From Catenulispora acidiphila DSM 44928 (lineage in GTDB: Bacteria > Actinomycetota > Actinomycetes > Streptomycetales > Catenulisporaceae): DNA of 64,000 nt. Location of the stretch: assembly GCF_000024025.1 (NCBI RefSeq), contig NC_013131.1:4650001-4714000 (forward strand), read 5' to 3'. The notes beneath the pieces are model-generated. The model searched no databases and was not told the origin of the DNA. It saw only the letters and a program-made list of their open reading frames with translations. Below are positions 33,950-42,060 of this stretch, piece by piece; position 1 is the first letter of the stretch; each line of letters starts with the position of its first letter. Position numbers and translations under genes: made by a program.

Positions 33950-35179
33950 ATGAGGGACGAGGAGCCCGGAGGGCTCGGCGGGTTCGCGGACGAGGTCTCC
34001 CGCATGCTGCATGCCAGGGCGCTACTACACCAGGAACACACCGACCCGGTCGGGATCACCAGGAGGAACCTGAAGATGGCTAAGCAACGTCGGCGTGCGG
34101 TGCTCGGAACGACCACGACGCTGGCGGTGACCGGCGGTGCGGTGTTCGGCGTCTACGCACTGTCCGGGCATGCGCAGGACAACGGCGGGACTCGCAGCGT
34201 GGGGCAGAACGTCGCTGCCGACTACACCGGGGCGGCGACCTGCCCGGCGACCGCGAAGGTCCCGGTGGACGTCCCGCGCGGCGCGACCACCACGCAGATC
34301 GCGAACGCGCTGTTCACCGCCGGTGTGGTGGCCAGTCCGCAGGCGTACGTCGATGCTGCTGACCGGAATCAGGGCTCTGTCGGCATCACCGCCGGAACCT
34401 ATGCGATCTGCCCGCAGATCTCCGGCGCCAACGCGGTGCTGGAGCTGTCGAAGAAGTCGAACCTGTCGGACGCCTCGCAGATCATCGTGACCTCCCACGA
34501 GTGGTCGAAGGACGTCATCGCGAGCTTGGTCGACAAGCGGAAGTGGAAGCAGGCCGACTTCGACGCCGCGATCGCGAGCAACACGATCGGGCTGCCGGCG
34601 TGGTCGGTGGACTCCACGAGCCACAAGTTCACCGCCGAGGGCATGCTGGAGCCGGGGACGTACTCGATCACGTCGTCCGACACGCCGCAGAGCATCCTGT
34701 CGCAGATGGTCGCCAAGCGGATGACGTATTTCAAGAGCATCGACTTCGAGAACAAAGCTGCGAGTCTGGTCTGTGGCGCCGCGAAGTGCACGCCGGAGCA
34801 GGTGCTGACGATCGCCTCGATCGCCGAGGGCGAGGTCGCCGAACCCGGTGACGGCGCCCGCGTCGCCGAGGGTGTCTACGCGCGCTTGAAGGCCGGGGAC
34901 TATCTCGCCGTGGACTCCACGGCGCTGTACGCCATCGGGCACCTCCCGGCCGGCCAGCTTCCGTCTGCCAAGCAGGTCCAGGATCCGAACAACCCGTACT
35001 CGACCTACGCGCCGCACCACGGTCTGCCGCCGACGCCGGTCTACATCACGTCCGACGACATGATCAAGTCCGCGCTCGCGCCGACCCACGACGGCACCTA
35101 TTACTGGTGCGTCACCTCAACCGGTGCCCGCTTCTTCACCAAGGGCCAGGAGACGCAGCGCGATCAGGGCTGCTCGTAA
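33950..35179 (+). CDS. MltG/YceG-like membrane protein in anti-sigma position
   Basis: The protein has 409 residues. A short cytoplasmic region (about 1-45) contains FADEVSRMLHARALLHQEHTDPVGI. One membrane helix follows (about 46-67, AVLGTTTTLAVTGGAVFGVYAL). The outside domain reads as MltG: PRGATTTQIANALFTAGVV, GTYSITSSDTPQSILSQMVAKRM and LTIASIAEGEV, where the Glu near 290 is the likely catalytic residue. MltG cleaves nascent peptidoglycan. ATG 33950 has AGAAAGGAG upstream; an ATG repeated in ATGAGAAACCCG copies (33908, 33920, 33932) precedes it. The sigma factor stop overlaps 33908. This could be a sensor that ties wall state to the sigma factor; that is inference. Confidence 0.8.
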   Translation: MRDEEPGGLGGFADEVSRMLHARALLHQEHTDPVGITRRNLKMAKQRRRAVLGTTTTLAVTGGAVFGVYALSGHAQDNGGTRSVGQNVAADYTGAATCPATAKVPVDVPRGATTTQIANALFTAGVVASPQAYVDAADRNQGSVGITAGTYAICPQISGANAVLELSKKSNLSDASQIIVTSHEWSKDVIASLVDKRKWKQADFDAAIASNTIGLPAWSVDSTSHKFTAEGMLEPGTYSITSSDTPQSILSQMVAKRMTYFKSIDFENKAASLVCGAAKCTPEQVLTIASIAEGEVAEPGDGARVAEGVYARLKAGDYLAVDSTALYAIGHLPAGQLPSAKQVQDPNNPYSTYAPHHGLPPTPVYITSDDMIKSALAPTHDGTYYWCVTSTGARFFTKGQETQRDQGCS

Positions 35180-35191
35180 CGAGGACTATGT

Positions 35192-35226
35192 GGCGGCACG
35201 CCAGACGAGATGTCTGACGTGCCGCC
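35192..35226. terminator. Bidirectional terminator between MltG-like and BlaI-type genes
   Basis: GGCGGCACG pairs with CGTGCCGCC, and inside it CAGAC pairs with GTCTG with one mismatch between the two stems, over a 5-nt loop. It lies 13 bp after the MltG-like stop and 15 bp before the BlaI-type stop. Confidence 0.8.
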
Positions 35227-35240
35227 TCGTTGTCGTCCCC

Positions 35241-35609
35241 TTATTCAGGGAGCTGACGAACTTCCAGCGCGGTCCGCAGCGCGTGCGCTTCTTCGTGTGA
35301 GAGCTGCTCCAGGAAGTGAACGAATGACACCGTTTGGTTGTCACTGGTCGCCAGCGCGTCGCACATGAGGCGCGCGGTGTAGTACTCCCGGGAGCCGACG
35401 GCCTCGTAGGCGTAGGCGCGGCCCGTGCGTTGGCGGCGGAGCCAGCCCTTGCGGCGCAGCTTCTCCATGACGGTGAGCACCGTGGTGTAGGCCAGTTCCC
35501 GGTCGGTGTTCAGGTCGGAGAGGACATCACGGACCAGGACCGGGCGATTGTGCCGCCAGACGCGGTCCATCACCTGAGCTTCCAGTTCGCCGAACTGCCG
35601 CAGAGCCAC
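35241..35609 (-). CDS. BlaI/MecI/CopY-family repressor
   Basis: The protein has 122 residues: GELEAQVMDRVWRHNRPVLVRDVLSDLNTDRELAYTTVLTVMEKLRRKGWLRRQRTGRAYAYEAV is the winged helix, followed by a C-terminal dimerisation part. Such repressors control beta-lactamase or copper genes and are inactivated by a BlaR1-type protease. No BlaR1/M56 gene is adjacent. A TACTA-TAGTA inverted repeat (35667-35685) lies about 60 bp upstream, between it and the recombinase-like gene, so it may regulate both. GTG 35609 is the likely start. Confidence 0.9.
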   Translation of the reverse strand: MALRQFGELEAQVMDRVWRHNRPVLVRDVLSDLNTDRELAYTTVLTVMEKLRRKGWLRRQRTGRAYAYEAVGSREYYTARLMCDALATSDNQTVSFVHFLEQLSHEEAHALRTALEVRQLPE

Positions 35610-35666
35610 GACAGGCAGCGTAAACGAGTCGCAGAAGATTGTCGTGCGTCAGTGCGACTTCAGTAT

Positions 35667-35685
35667 CTACTAGGTGCGGTAGTAG
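35667..35685. promoter_or_regulatory. Inverted repeat resembling a BlaI-type operator
   Basis: CTACTA (35667-35672) and TAGTAG (35680-35685) are arms around 7 bp, a TACTA-N7-TAGTA layout. BlaI/MecI operators have TACNNNNNGTA-like cores. The repeat sits between the repressor and the divergent recombinase-like gene, 11 bp before that gene's ATG. Confidence 0.5.
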
Positions 35686-35695
35686 CTTTGATTTC

Positions 35696-37069
35696 ATGGC
35701 TGTGCTGGACGAAGCGGATGCGGTAGGAGCGCTCTACTGTTGCGTTCCCAGGCGGGGCGATGAAGATCAGACGCCTGTTGACGTGCAGGAACGGCAGGGC
35801 CGCAAGTACGCTGCGGGCATCGGGATCACAGTGCCCGCACACCTGGTTTTCGCAGATCAGCGCCGTTCGGTGTGGAATCCGGGCAGTGTCCGACCCGGGT
35901 GGTCCGCGCTGCTTACGGCCGTGCGTAGTGGTCGCGTGCCGGCGGTCGTGGTGATCAAACCGGCGATGCTGGTCCGCCACCGCTCGGCCGACGCGGTCGA
36001 GTTGCTGATCGCCGCGCAGGAGCACGGCGTTGAGCTGTATTCCATGGGCGACGCCTTGGATCTGTCGGATCCCGAGGGTCGCGAGACCGCTTTGTCCCAA
36101 GCGCGCCAGCACGCCGGCAAGGCCGCGTCGCTGTCGAAGACGGTACAGAAGCTGCGGCGTCAGAATGCTGATGACGGTCGTCCGCACGGCGGCGGGCGGC
36201 GTGCCTACGGATACGGGCCCGGCATGCGCCCGCTGATCATCGACGAGGCCGAGACGGTCCGCGAGATGTACGCGCGCTACCTCGCCGGGGAGAGCCTGCG
36301 CGCGATCGCCGGCGACCTGAACACCCGCGGCATCCCGACCGTGACCGGCGCCAAGTGGACCACCGGCGGCGTCAGCCGGATCCTGGTCGCCCCGCGCTAC
36401 GCGGGGTTGCGCGTCTTCCAGGGCGGCGTCGAGTCCATCGACGGCTTGCGGCAGGCGGTGTGGGAGCCCTGCGTCGACATCGAGGACTGGCGCCGCGCCC
36501 AAGCCGAACGCGCGGCACGCAGCGCGGCAACGGACCACCGCCCGCGCGCGGATTACCTGCTGACCGGACTCGTGGTCTGCGAACGCTGCCGCGACCACAT
36601 GGTCGGCTCCATCGTCGGCGACTACCGCATGTACGCCTGCCCCTCCAAAAACAAGCCACTACCCGACCGCTGCAACCGCTACATAGCCGCCAAGTCGCTG
36701 GAGGACCACGTCCAGCAAGCCGCCGTCGACCTCCTGGAGAACACCGGCACCACCCCGGCACCCTCCGACCTCCCCGTCACCGTCCGCCGCGGCCCGGTGG
36801 GCACCCCCGGCCACCCCGACCGCTTCCGCACCGGCCACGGCCGCGTCGAGACCCAAAGCGCCAACGTCCTCGAAGGCGTCATCACCGGCCCCGAAGCCCC
36901 CGCCGCCTGGCAACGCCTCCCCGAACCCCGCCGCCGAGCCCTCCTCCGCTACCTGTTTGCCTCCATCGAAATAGGCGCCAAGACCACCAGCCGCAGCGTC
37001 TTCGACACCAGCCGCATCAAGATCCTGCCAGGCGTCCCGCTGAACGAGCGCCTGGTCGAGGACGCTTAG
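35696..37069 (+). CDS. Large serine recombinase-like protein with a degenerate catalytic domain
   Basis: The protein has 457 residues. Residues 1-130 have the fold of a resolvase domain, but the usual YxRVSTxxQ motif reads YCCVPRRGDEDQ, so the catalytic Ser and adjacent Arg are missing. The DRLxR segment reads AMLVRH. The middle part (about 155-270) is an intact recombinase DNA-binding domain (GGGRRAYGYGPGMRPLIIDEAETVREMYARYLAGESLRAIAGDLNTRGIPTVTG). A zinc-ribbon-like pair (CERC and C...C) follows near residue 293-325. The frame is uninterrupted. It may be a domesticated DNA-binding protein. It starts just past a BlaI-like operator. Confidence 0.85.
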   Translation: MAVLDEADAVGALYCCVPRRGDEDQTPVDVQERQGRKYAAGIGITVPAHLVFADQRRSVWNPGSVRPGWSALLTAVRSGRVPAVVVIKPAMLVRHRSADAVELLIAAQEHGVELYSMGDALDLSDPEGRETALSQARQHAGKAASLSKTVQKLRRQNADDGRPHGGGRRAYGYGPGMRPLIIDEAETVREMYARYLAGESLRAIAGDLNTRGIPTVTGAKWTTGGVSRILVAPRYAGLRVFQGGVESIDGLRQAVWEPCVDIEDWRRAQAERAARSAATDHRPRADYLLTGLVVCERCRDHMVGSIVGDYRMYACPSKNKPLPDRCNRYIAAKSLEDHVQQAAVDLLENTGTTPAPSDLPVTVRRGPVGTPGHPDRFRTGHGRVETQSANVLEGVITGPEAPAAWQRLPEPRRRALLRYLFASIEIGAKTTSRSVFDTSRIKILPGVPLNERLVEDA

Positions 37070-37091
37070 CGCTCGGCGGTCGCAAGTCCAC

Positions 37092-37136
37092 CGGTCACAG
37101 ATCCGGCGGTCACAGATCCGGCGGTCACAGATCCGG
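37092..37136 (-). repeat. Three 15-bp direct repeats at the 3' end of the next gene
   Basis: CGGTCACAGATCCGG occurs at 37092, 37107 and 37122 with no gaps. On the minus strand each unit gives CTG TGA in the gene's frame, so the stop codon of the 37125-37691 gene is repeated twice downstream. Confidence 0.9.
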
Positions 37137-37691
37137 CGTGAGCCGACCAGCTTCCGGCGAGCACCCCTCGGCGAGCCAGAACATGTAGCCGCGCAGGTAG
37201 CGGTCGAGCCCGTCGTCGATGAAGGCGATGAACTCGCGGAGCCCGTGCGCGGCGTCGTGGTAGTGCCCGCGGTACTTCGGATGCGCGTTGGCTTCCCACT
37301 GCACCGCGAGATCGACGGCCCACGCACGGATCTCGCCGCGCTCGCGCCACCAGTCGCGGACTGCCTCCACGGTCCAGTGGTCATCGCCGTCGCAGGCGTA
37401 GCCGCTGTACAGCTCCAGCCGGGCGGCGTTCACCACGGCTTCGGTCCCGGCCGCGTTCACCGGCTGCCGGTAGACGAACTCCCAGCCGAAGCCGCCGCCC
37501 AGATCGTCGTCGTAGGCGATGTGGTCCGGTGCGTCCAGGCGGCCTGTCTGCAGGCTGTCGGTGCTCGCTGAGTAGAACGGTCCCGGAACGTTGCGCGGCT
37601 TGCGCTCGGCCCACTTGCCGGTGAACGGGTCGCGGTCGTCGGTGTCGACGAGCCGGCGCGCTGTCGGCAGAGGGTTCCAGTAGGTGATCAC
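37125..37691 (-). CDS. Hypothetical protein
   Basis: I do not recognise a family. The protein has 188 residues and is rich in Trp, Tyr and acidic residues: MITYWNPLPTARRLVDTDDRDPFTG, GGFGWEFVYRQPVNAAGTEAVVNAA, and HDAAHGLREFIAFIDDGLDRYLRGYMFWLAEG. No signal peptide or membrane helix is visible. Its C-terminus ends TPDL, and the stop lies inside a tandem repeat (37092-37136). The recombinase-like gene converges on it. The composition suggests a soluble protein; nothing more can be said. Confidence 0.6.
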   Translation of the reverse strand: MITYWNPLPTARRLVDTDDRDPFTGKWAERKPRNVPGPFYSASTDSLQTGRLDAPDHIAYDDDLGGGFGWEFVYRQPVNAAGTEAVVNAARLELYSGYACDGDDHWTVEAVRDWWRERGEIRAWAVDLAVQWEANAHPKYRGHYHDAAHGLREFIAFIDDGLDRYLRGYMFWLAEGCSPEAGRLTPDL

Positions 37692-37768
37692 GTTCGGCTC
37701 CGTAGGACGAAAAACCGCGGGTGGCGGACCGTCGACCGGCCCGCCACCGGCGGCTCAGGGTGCTGGTG

Positions 37769-40135
37769 CTAGTTGATGTTCAGGGCAGTGTCGTCGATGA
37801 CGAACGAGGTTTGCAAGGACAGGTCCTCGCTGCCGGTGAACTTCAGGGTGATGGTCTGGCCGATGTAGCTGGCCAGGTTGAAGGAGCGCTGCGCGTAGCC
37901 GGTGTTGTGGTTGAGGTTGGTGTAGGTGGCCAGGGTGCCCAGGACCGAGCCGGAGGCGTTGAGGACCTGGACCGACAGCTTGTCGTAGGCGGTGCTGGTG
38001 GTGGTCTCCGAGGTGTCGATGTGGAGCCAGAAGGTGAAGTTCGCCGTCTTGCAGGTGGCGGGGATGCTGACCTTCTGGGACAGGGTGTCGGTGTGGGTGG
38101 TGCCGTAGCCGTCGAGCCAGGCCTTCCAGGAACCGGTGTGGGCCGGCTCGGAGGAGCTGCTGTCGATGACGCCGGCGCTGGCGGTCCACGGGGAGGCGCT
38201 ACCGGTTTCGAAGCCGGGGTTGCCCAGGAGCTGCGTCGCGGTGCATCCGCCGCCGCCGGTCGGGTTGACCGTCCAGGAGAAGGTGGTCGAGCCCGACGCG
38301 GTGCCCGAGGACGCGGTTACGGTGACCGACGAGGTGCCGGTGCCGGTCGGCGTGCCGGTGATGGCGCCGGAGGAGCTGATCGACAGGCCGGCCGGAAGCC
38401 CGGTCGCCGAGTAGGTCAGCGACTTGCCCGCCGAGTCAGATGCGGAGATCTGCAGGGTGCTGATGGCAGTGCCCTGAGTCGAGGTCTGGTTGCCCGGGTT
38501 GCTCACCGAGACCGTCTCGGTCCCGCCCTGCGGGTTCACCGTCCACGTGAATGACGTGCTGCCCGAAGCGGTCCCCGAAGACGCCGTGACGGTCACCGAC
38601 GAGCTGCCGGTGCCGGTCGGCGTGCCGGTGATGGCGCCGCTGGAGCTGATCGACAGGCCGGCCGGAAGCCCGGTGGCCGAGTAGGTCAGTGCCTTGCTCG
38701 CGGAGTCAGTGGCCGAGATTTGTAGGGTGCTGATCGCGGTGCCCTGCGTCGAGGTCTGGTTGCCGGGGTTGCTCACCGAGACGGTCTCGGAGCTGGTGCC
38801 GCCGGTTTGCAGGCCTGCGATGCCGTTGGGGGTGCCGATGCCGGTGGGGCCGTCGTAGCCGGTTTCGGCGGTGCACAGGTACGCCGGGCTGCAGGAGGAG
38901 GCGTCTTTGCCGGTGGTGACATCGTAGAAGTTGCTGGTGTGCTGGTAGATGTCTTGGGCCGGGTTGGCGCCGGCGTTGCCGGCGAGGGCGTACATGGCGG
39001 CGACCATGGGGGAGGAGGCTGAGGTGCCGCCGACTTCGTTCCAGCCGCCGTCGCCGTTGTAGGTGTCGTAGACGGCGACGCCGGTGGCGGGGTCGGCGTC
39101 TGCGGCGACGTCGTTGTCGATGCGCTTGGAGCAGCCGGCGGGCATGTTCAGCGCGGTCTGCCAGGAGGGCTGGGCTTCATAGGCTGAGCAGCCCGAGCCG
39201 GTGCCTTCTGAGCCGGTGGAGGTGTTCCAGACTGATTCGGTCCAGCCGCGGGTGTTGGAGGCGGTGGATAGTGCGGTGCCGCCGACGGCGACGACGTTGG
39301 GGGAGGTCGCCGGGTAGGAAACGCCGTAGTCGGAGTCGCCGGCGGAGACGGTGGTGACGGTGCCGGTGGCGTGTTTGAAGTAGGTGTTGTCGCTGGAGGG
39401 GTCGGTGGAGGATTCCGAGCCGCCCCAGGAGTTGGATATGTAGGTGGCGCGGGCTGCGGCGGCTGCTTGTGCGATGTACAGGCCGTCGCTGGAGTCGTCT
39501 TGGGCTTCGACCAGGACGATGTTGCACAGGGGGCAGATGGCTGAGGCCATGTCCATGTCCAGGGCGGCCTCGACGGTCCAGTCGTCGCCTGAGGGCGGTG
39601 CTGAGGGCAGCGGGGAGGTTTGGCCGTTCTGGTTGATCTTGGTGAAGTTTCCGGCGGGCAGTCCGGCGGCGGAGCGGTAGGCGGCCAGGTCGGCTGCGGC
39701 GGTGGGGTAGTCGTAGGCGTCGACCAGGGCGATGGTGCGCCCGGCGCCGTTGGAGGCCGCGGCCGAGGTCAGGTTGTAGGCCGACTGCAGCTGCGAGGGC
39801 CCATAGCCGACACCGGACGGAATGGAGTTCGGCGAGACGGCCGAGGGCTGCACCGCGTTCCGCTTCAGGGCGAAGCAGGATTGGTGTCCGACGACGATGA
39901 CCGACGGGCACGCGTTGGTCGCGCCCGAGTTCGCAGCGGTGAGGGCCGGCTGTGAGGCGTGCGCGGAGCCCGCGGCCTCAGCGGCGATCAGCGCGGCGGT
40001 CGCCGAGGTGACAGCCGAGGAGGAGGGCACGGCGGAGGCGGTGGCCCCCGACGCGGTGCCGATCGCGAGCGCGCCGCCCATGGCGACGGCTGTTGCCAGG
40101 CCCGCGAACGCGCGCAGGCGTGAGCTGATTCTCAC
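37769..40135 (-). CDS. Secreted sedolisin (S53) protease with Ig-like repeats and a C-terminal module
   Basis: The protein has 788 residues. A Sec signal (VRISSRLRAFAGLATAVAMGGALAIGTASGATASA) opens it. The protease part shows the S53 residues: Glu and Asp in TVEAALDMD (near 190), Asp in SAGDSDYG (near 265), and Ser in GGTSASSP (near 369). Two nearly identical He_PIG-like Ig domains (about 443-623) follow, then a beta-rich C-terminal module with WKAWLDGYGTTHTDTLSQ and DTALNIN. GTG 40135 was chosen for its signal peptide and GAGGGG site; ATG 40192 is possible. Sedolisins are acid endopeptidases. Confidence 0.88.
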   Translation of the reverse strand: MRISSRLRAFAGLATAVAMGGALAIGTASGATASAVPSSSAVTSATAALIAAEAAGSAHASQPALTAANSGATNACPSVIVVGHQSCFALKRNAVQPSAVSPNSIPSGVGYGPSQLQSAYNLTSAAASNGAGRTIALVDAYDYPTAAADLAAYRSAAGLPAGNFTKINQNGQTSPLPSAPPSGDDWTVEAALDMDMASAICPLCNIVLVEAQDDSSDGLYIAQAAAAARATYISNSWGGSESSTDPSSDNTYFKHATGTVTTVSAGDSDYGVSYPATSPNVVAVGGTALSTASNTRGWTESVWNTSTGSEGTGSGCSAYEAQPSWQTALNMPAGCSKRIDNDVAADADPATGVAVYDTYNGDGGWNEVGGTSASSPMVAAMYALAGNAGANPAQDIYQHTSNFYDVTTGKDASSCSPAYLCTAETGYDGPTGIGTPNGIAGLQTGGTSSETVSVSNPGNQTSTQGTAISTLQISATDSASKALTYSATGLPAGLSISSSGAITGTPTGTGSSSVTVTASSGTASGSTSFTWTVNPQGGTETVSVSNPGNQTSTQGTAISTLQISASDSAGKSLTYSATGLPAGLSISSSGAITGTPTGTGTSSVTVTASSGTASGSTTFSWTVNPTGGGGCTATQLLGNPGFETGSASPWTASAGVIDSSSSEPAHTGSWKAWLDGYGTTHTDTLSQKVSIPATCKTANFTFWLHIDTSETTTSTAYDKLSVQVLNASGSVLGTLATYTNLNHNTGYAQRSFNLASYIGQTITLKFTGSEDLSLQTSFVIDDTALNIN
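38240..38810 (-). repeat. Two 270-bp in-frame Ig-domain repeats
   Basis: The segment encoding GNQTSTQGTAISTLQ to GSTSFTWTVNP is present twice, 270 bp (90 codons) apart; for example GCTCACCGAGAC occurs at 38501 and 38771. Both copies are nearly identical, which points to a recent duplication or gene conversion within the protease gene. Confidence 0.85.
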
Positions 40136-40192
40136 TGGGGTGGTTCCCCTCTCGATACGTGGGGAGGTGGCATGAACCTGTACGGCCACCAT

Positions 40193-40740
40193 GAGGTAGA
40201 GGCGGCGGCGGCACCGGGGGGACGAACAAGAGGCGCCGAAACGGCGCCCGATCCAGCCGTGCCGTGGTGTTACGCCGTGCTCTGGTCGACGAAAACTACA
40301 GTGCGTAGTGCTGACCGAACGGTCGGTCCCTGAGGCCTCGAGTAGGCAAGTTAGCGCTGCGAAGTAGGGAGGTCAACGGCGATTCGGGCATACCCCCGAA
40401 ACTCTTTATCCTGCCTTCACCTATGCGTCCCTTTTGCGTGACCCGCCCCCATATCAGACCTCACAAAAGGCGGTCACGAGCCTGTCAGCACCGTGAGATC
40501 AGAATCCTGAAACTCTCACCGTTCGGCCGACCCGGACGATCGCGGTTCAGCGTCAGCGTCAGCGCCGGCGGAGGACGAGACAGCCAGACTGGGCGCCGCG
40601 ACCTGATCGGCACTCAGCGTGGCAACAGCCACCCCGCAGGGCTCTGCGGGGTGGCTGCGGTCAGAAACAGGCGGCTTTGATCGCGTCGCCTGTTCCTGTG
40701 AGCCGTCGGGGAAATCCGCGCCGCGATTACTTGGTGAAGA
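40193..40740. other. Intergenic region between the protease and CsbD genes
   Basis: This 548-bp gap should hold the protease promoter (near 40200-40430, with AT-richer parts around 40390-40430) and a strong hairpin at 40626-40657. I see no gene in it; short open frames have no family resemblance or ribosome site. Confidence 0.5.
40626..40657. terminator. Strong hairpin, likely CsbD terminator
   Basis: A perfect 14-bp stem (CAGCCACCCCGCAG paired with CTGCGGGGTGGCTG) encloses a 4-nt loop. It lies about 83 bp past the stop of the minus-strand CsbD gene. There is no long U run. Confidence 0.75.
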
Positions 40741-41037
40741 TTACTTGTTGAACTTGTGGGAGATCCGCGCGGAGGCTCGGCCGAGTTTCCCCTTCGCCTT
40801 CATGCGGGTGTTCCCGGTCGCCGCGCCGACGACTTCCTGGGTCTTGCCCTTGGCGGCCTCGCGGCGGTGCTTGAGGGCCGCCGTACCCTTTTCCGCGGCG
40901 TGCTTGATCCGGGCTCTCACTTGCTCGGTCTTGCCCTGGGTTGTCAACCGCCTGTTGTTGGTCACGCGGCCGAAGATTTCCTTGATCCTGCCCTTGGTCG
41001 TCCGTGCCGACTGCTTAACTTTGCCCTGAGTCGTCAT
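40741..41037 (-). CDS. CsbD-family stress-response protein
   Basis: The protein has 98 residues, basic and Lys/Gly-rich. Two CsbD-like segments are visible: GKVKQSARTTKGRIKEIFGRVTNNRRLTTQGKTEQ and GTAALKHRREAAKGKTQEVVGAATGNTRMKAKGKLGRAS. CsbD proteins are sigma-B-type general-stress proteins in Bacillus and widespread in actinomycetes; their function is unclear. ATG 41037 has CAGGAGGG upstream. A frame extends further upstream without a ribosome site. Confidence 0.85.
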   Translation of the reverse strand: MTTQGKVKQSARTTKGRIKEIFGRVTNNRRLTTQGKTEQVRARIKHAAEKGTAALKHRREAAKGKTQEVVGAATGNTRMKAKGKLGRASARISHKFNK

Positions 41038-41130
41038 GGTCGTCCCTCCTGTCTTGAATACCCTTATAACCAGTCCATCGGAATTCACGCAGGAGGTTTT
41101 CTTCTCGCCAGGGGAGCGATCATGCATCGC

Positions 41131-41973
41131 TCATCCGAAATCCGCCCGATGCTCTTCAGCCCATGCCGCATATGTGCGCGCCGGACGTCCGAGCACTGAT
41201 GCGACATCGTCGGTCAGCCGAGCGTTGCCACCCTCGGCGATCAACCGCTGTCCGCGCATCGCGACGTCCACGAACTCCGGATCGCGTCCTGCGGCGAGCA
41301 TCTGTTGCCGCGCTACATCCAGCGGCACATCCACGACCTCGATGGTCTGCCCGAGCACCGTGCCCAGAGCCGCCACCTGATCCGGCGCGCTCAGCAACTC
41401 CGGCCCGGTCAGCGTGTACGTCCGGCGCTCGTGCCCCGGCGCGGTCAACGCCGCGACCGCGACCTCGGCGACGTCACGCGGGTCGATCACGCCCTGAGCG
41501 CCGTTCCCGGTCATATTGGCGACCGGCTGCCCGGCGCGGATCATCGGGACCCAGGCCAGCGTGTTCGTGGCGAAGCTGCTCGGTCGCAGAATCGTCCACG
41601 CCGCCACGCCTGCGCGAAGCACATCCTCGCCCGGAAGATGCCAGCCGCCGACCCGCGAATCCGTGTCCTCGCCGGTCCCGATGGCCGACAGCTTCACCAC
41701 TTTCCCGACGCCGTGCGCCCGCACCGCGTCCAGCATCGCCAGATCGTGACGCTCGATCCACGGACCCGGCGCGTCCAGCAGAAAGACCGCGTCGACTCCG
41801 GCGACCGCCGCATTGAGCGAACCGGAGTCGTTGAAGTCTCCGCGCACGACCTCCGCCGGCAGGCTCGCGCGCTCCGGGCTCCGCGTCATCGCCCGCACGC
41901 TTTCGCCGCGCTGGGCAAGGATCCGGACCACCTGTGTACCTACAGTGCCTGTCGCACCCGTGACAAGGATCAT
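41131..41973 (-). CDS. NmrA-like NAD(P)-binding reductase
   Basis: The protein has 280 residues. The opening MILVTGATGTVGTQVVRILAQRGESVRAMTR is a Rossmann GxxGxxG motif. VVKLSAIGTG, WTILRPSSFATN and VIDPRDVAEVAVAAL are typical of NmrA-type or atypical SDR proteins. It probably reduces a quinone or other small molecule, or acts as a redox sensor. Divergent from the AraC gene across an 87-bp gap. The C-terminus ends in a helix (TYAAWAEEHRADFG). Confidence 0.9.
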   Translation of the reverse strand: MILVTGATGTVGTQVVRILAQRGESVRAMTRSPERASLPAEVVRGDFNDSGSLNAAVAGVDAVFLLDAPGPWIERHDLAMLDAVRAHGVGKVVKLSAIGTGEDTDSRVGGWHLPGEDVLRAGVAAWTILRPSSFATNTLAWVPMIRAGQPVANMTGNGAQGVIDPRDVAEVAVAALTAPGHERRTYTLTGPELLSAPDQVAALGTVLGQTIEVVDVPLDVARQQMLAAGRDPEFVDVAMRGQRLIAEGGNARLTDDVASVLGRPARTYAAWAEEHRADFG

Positions 41974-42060
41974 GCCGATCACTCTTCCGCCCGACCCCCG
42001 ACCGCCTATAGGAAAGATCGGCACGCCGTACCAGCCGGCGCCACTCGTAGAGTGGTCGGC

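Noticed and set aside
35696-37069. Integrated mobile element with attachment sites
   Set aside because: Only the recombinase-like gene is present, its catalytic residues are gone, and I see no flanking direct repeats that would be attachment sites.
40423-40680. Small plus-strand gene before the CsbD gene
   Set aside because: It crosses the strong terminator hairpin (40626-40657) and has no family resemblance or ribosome site.
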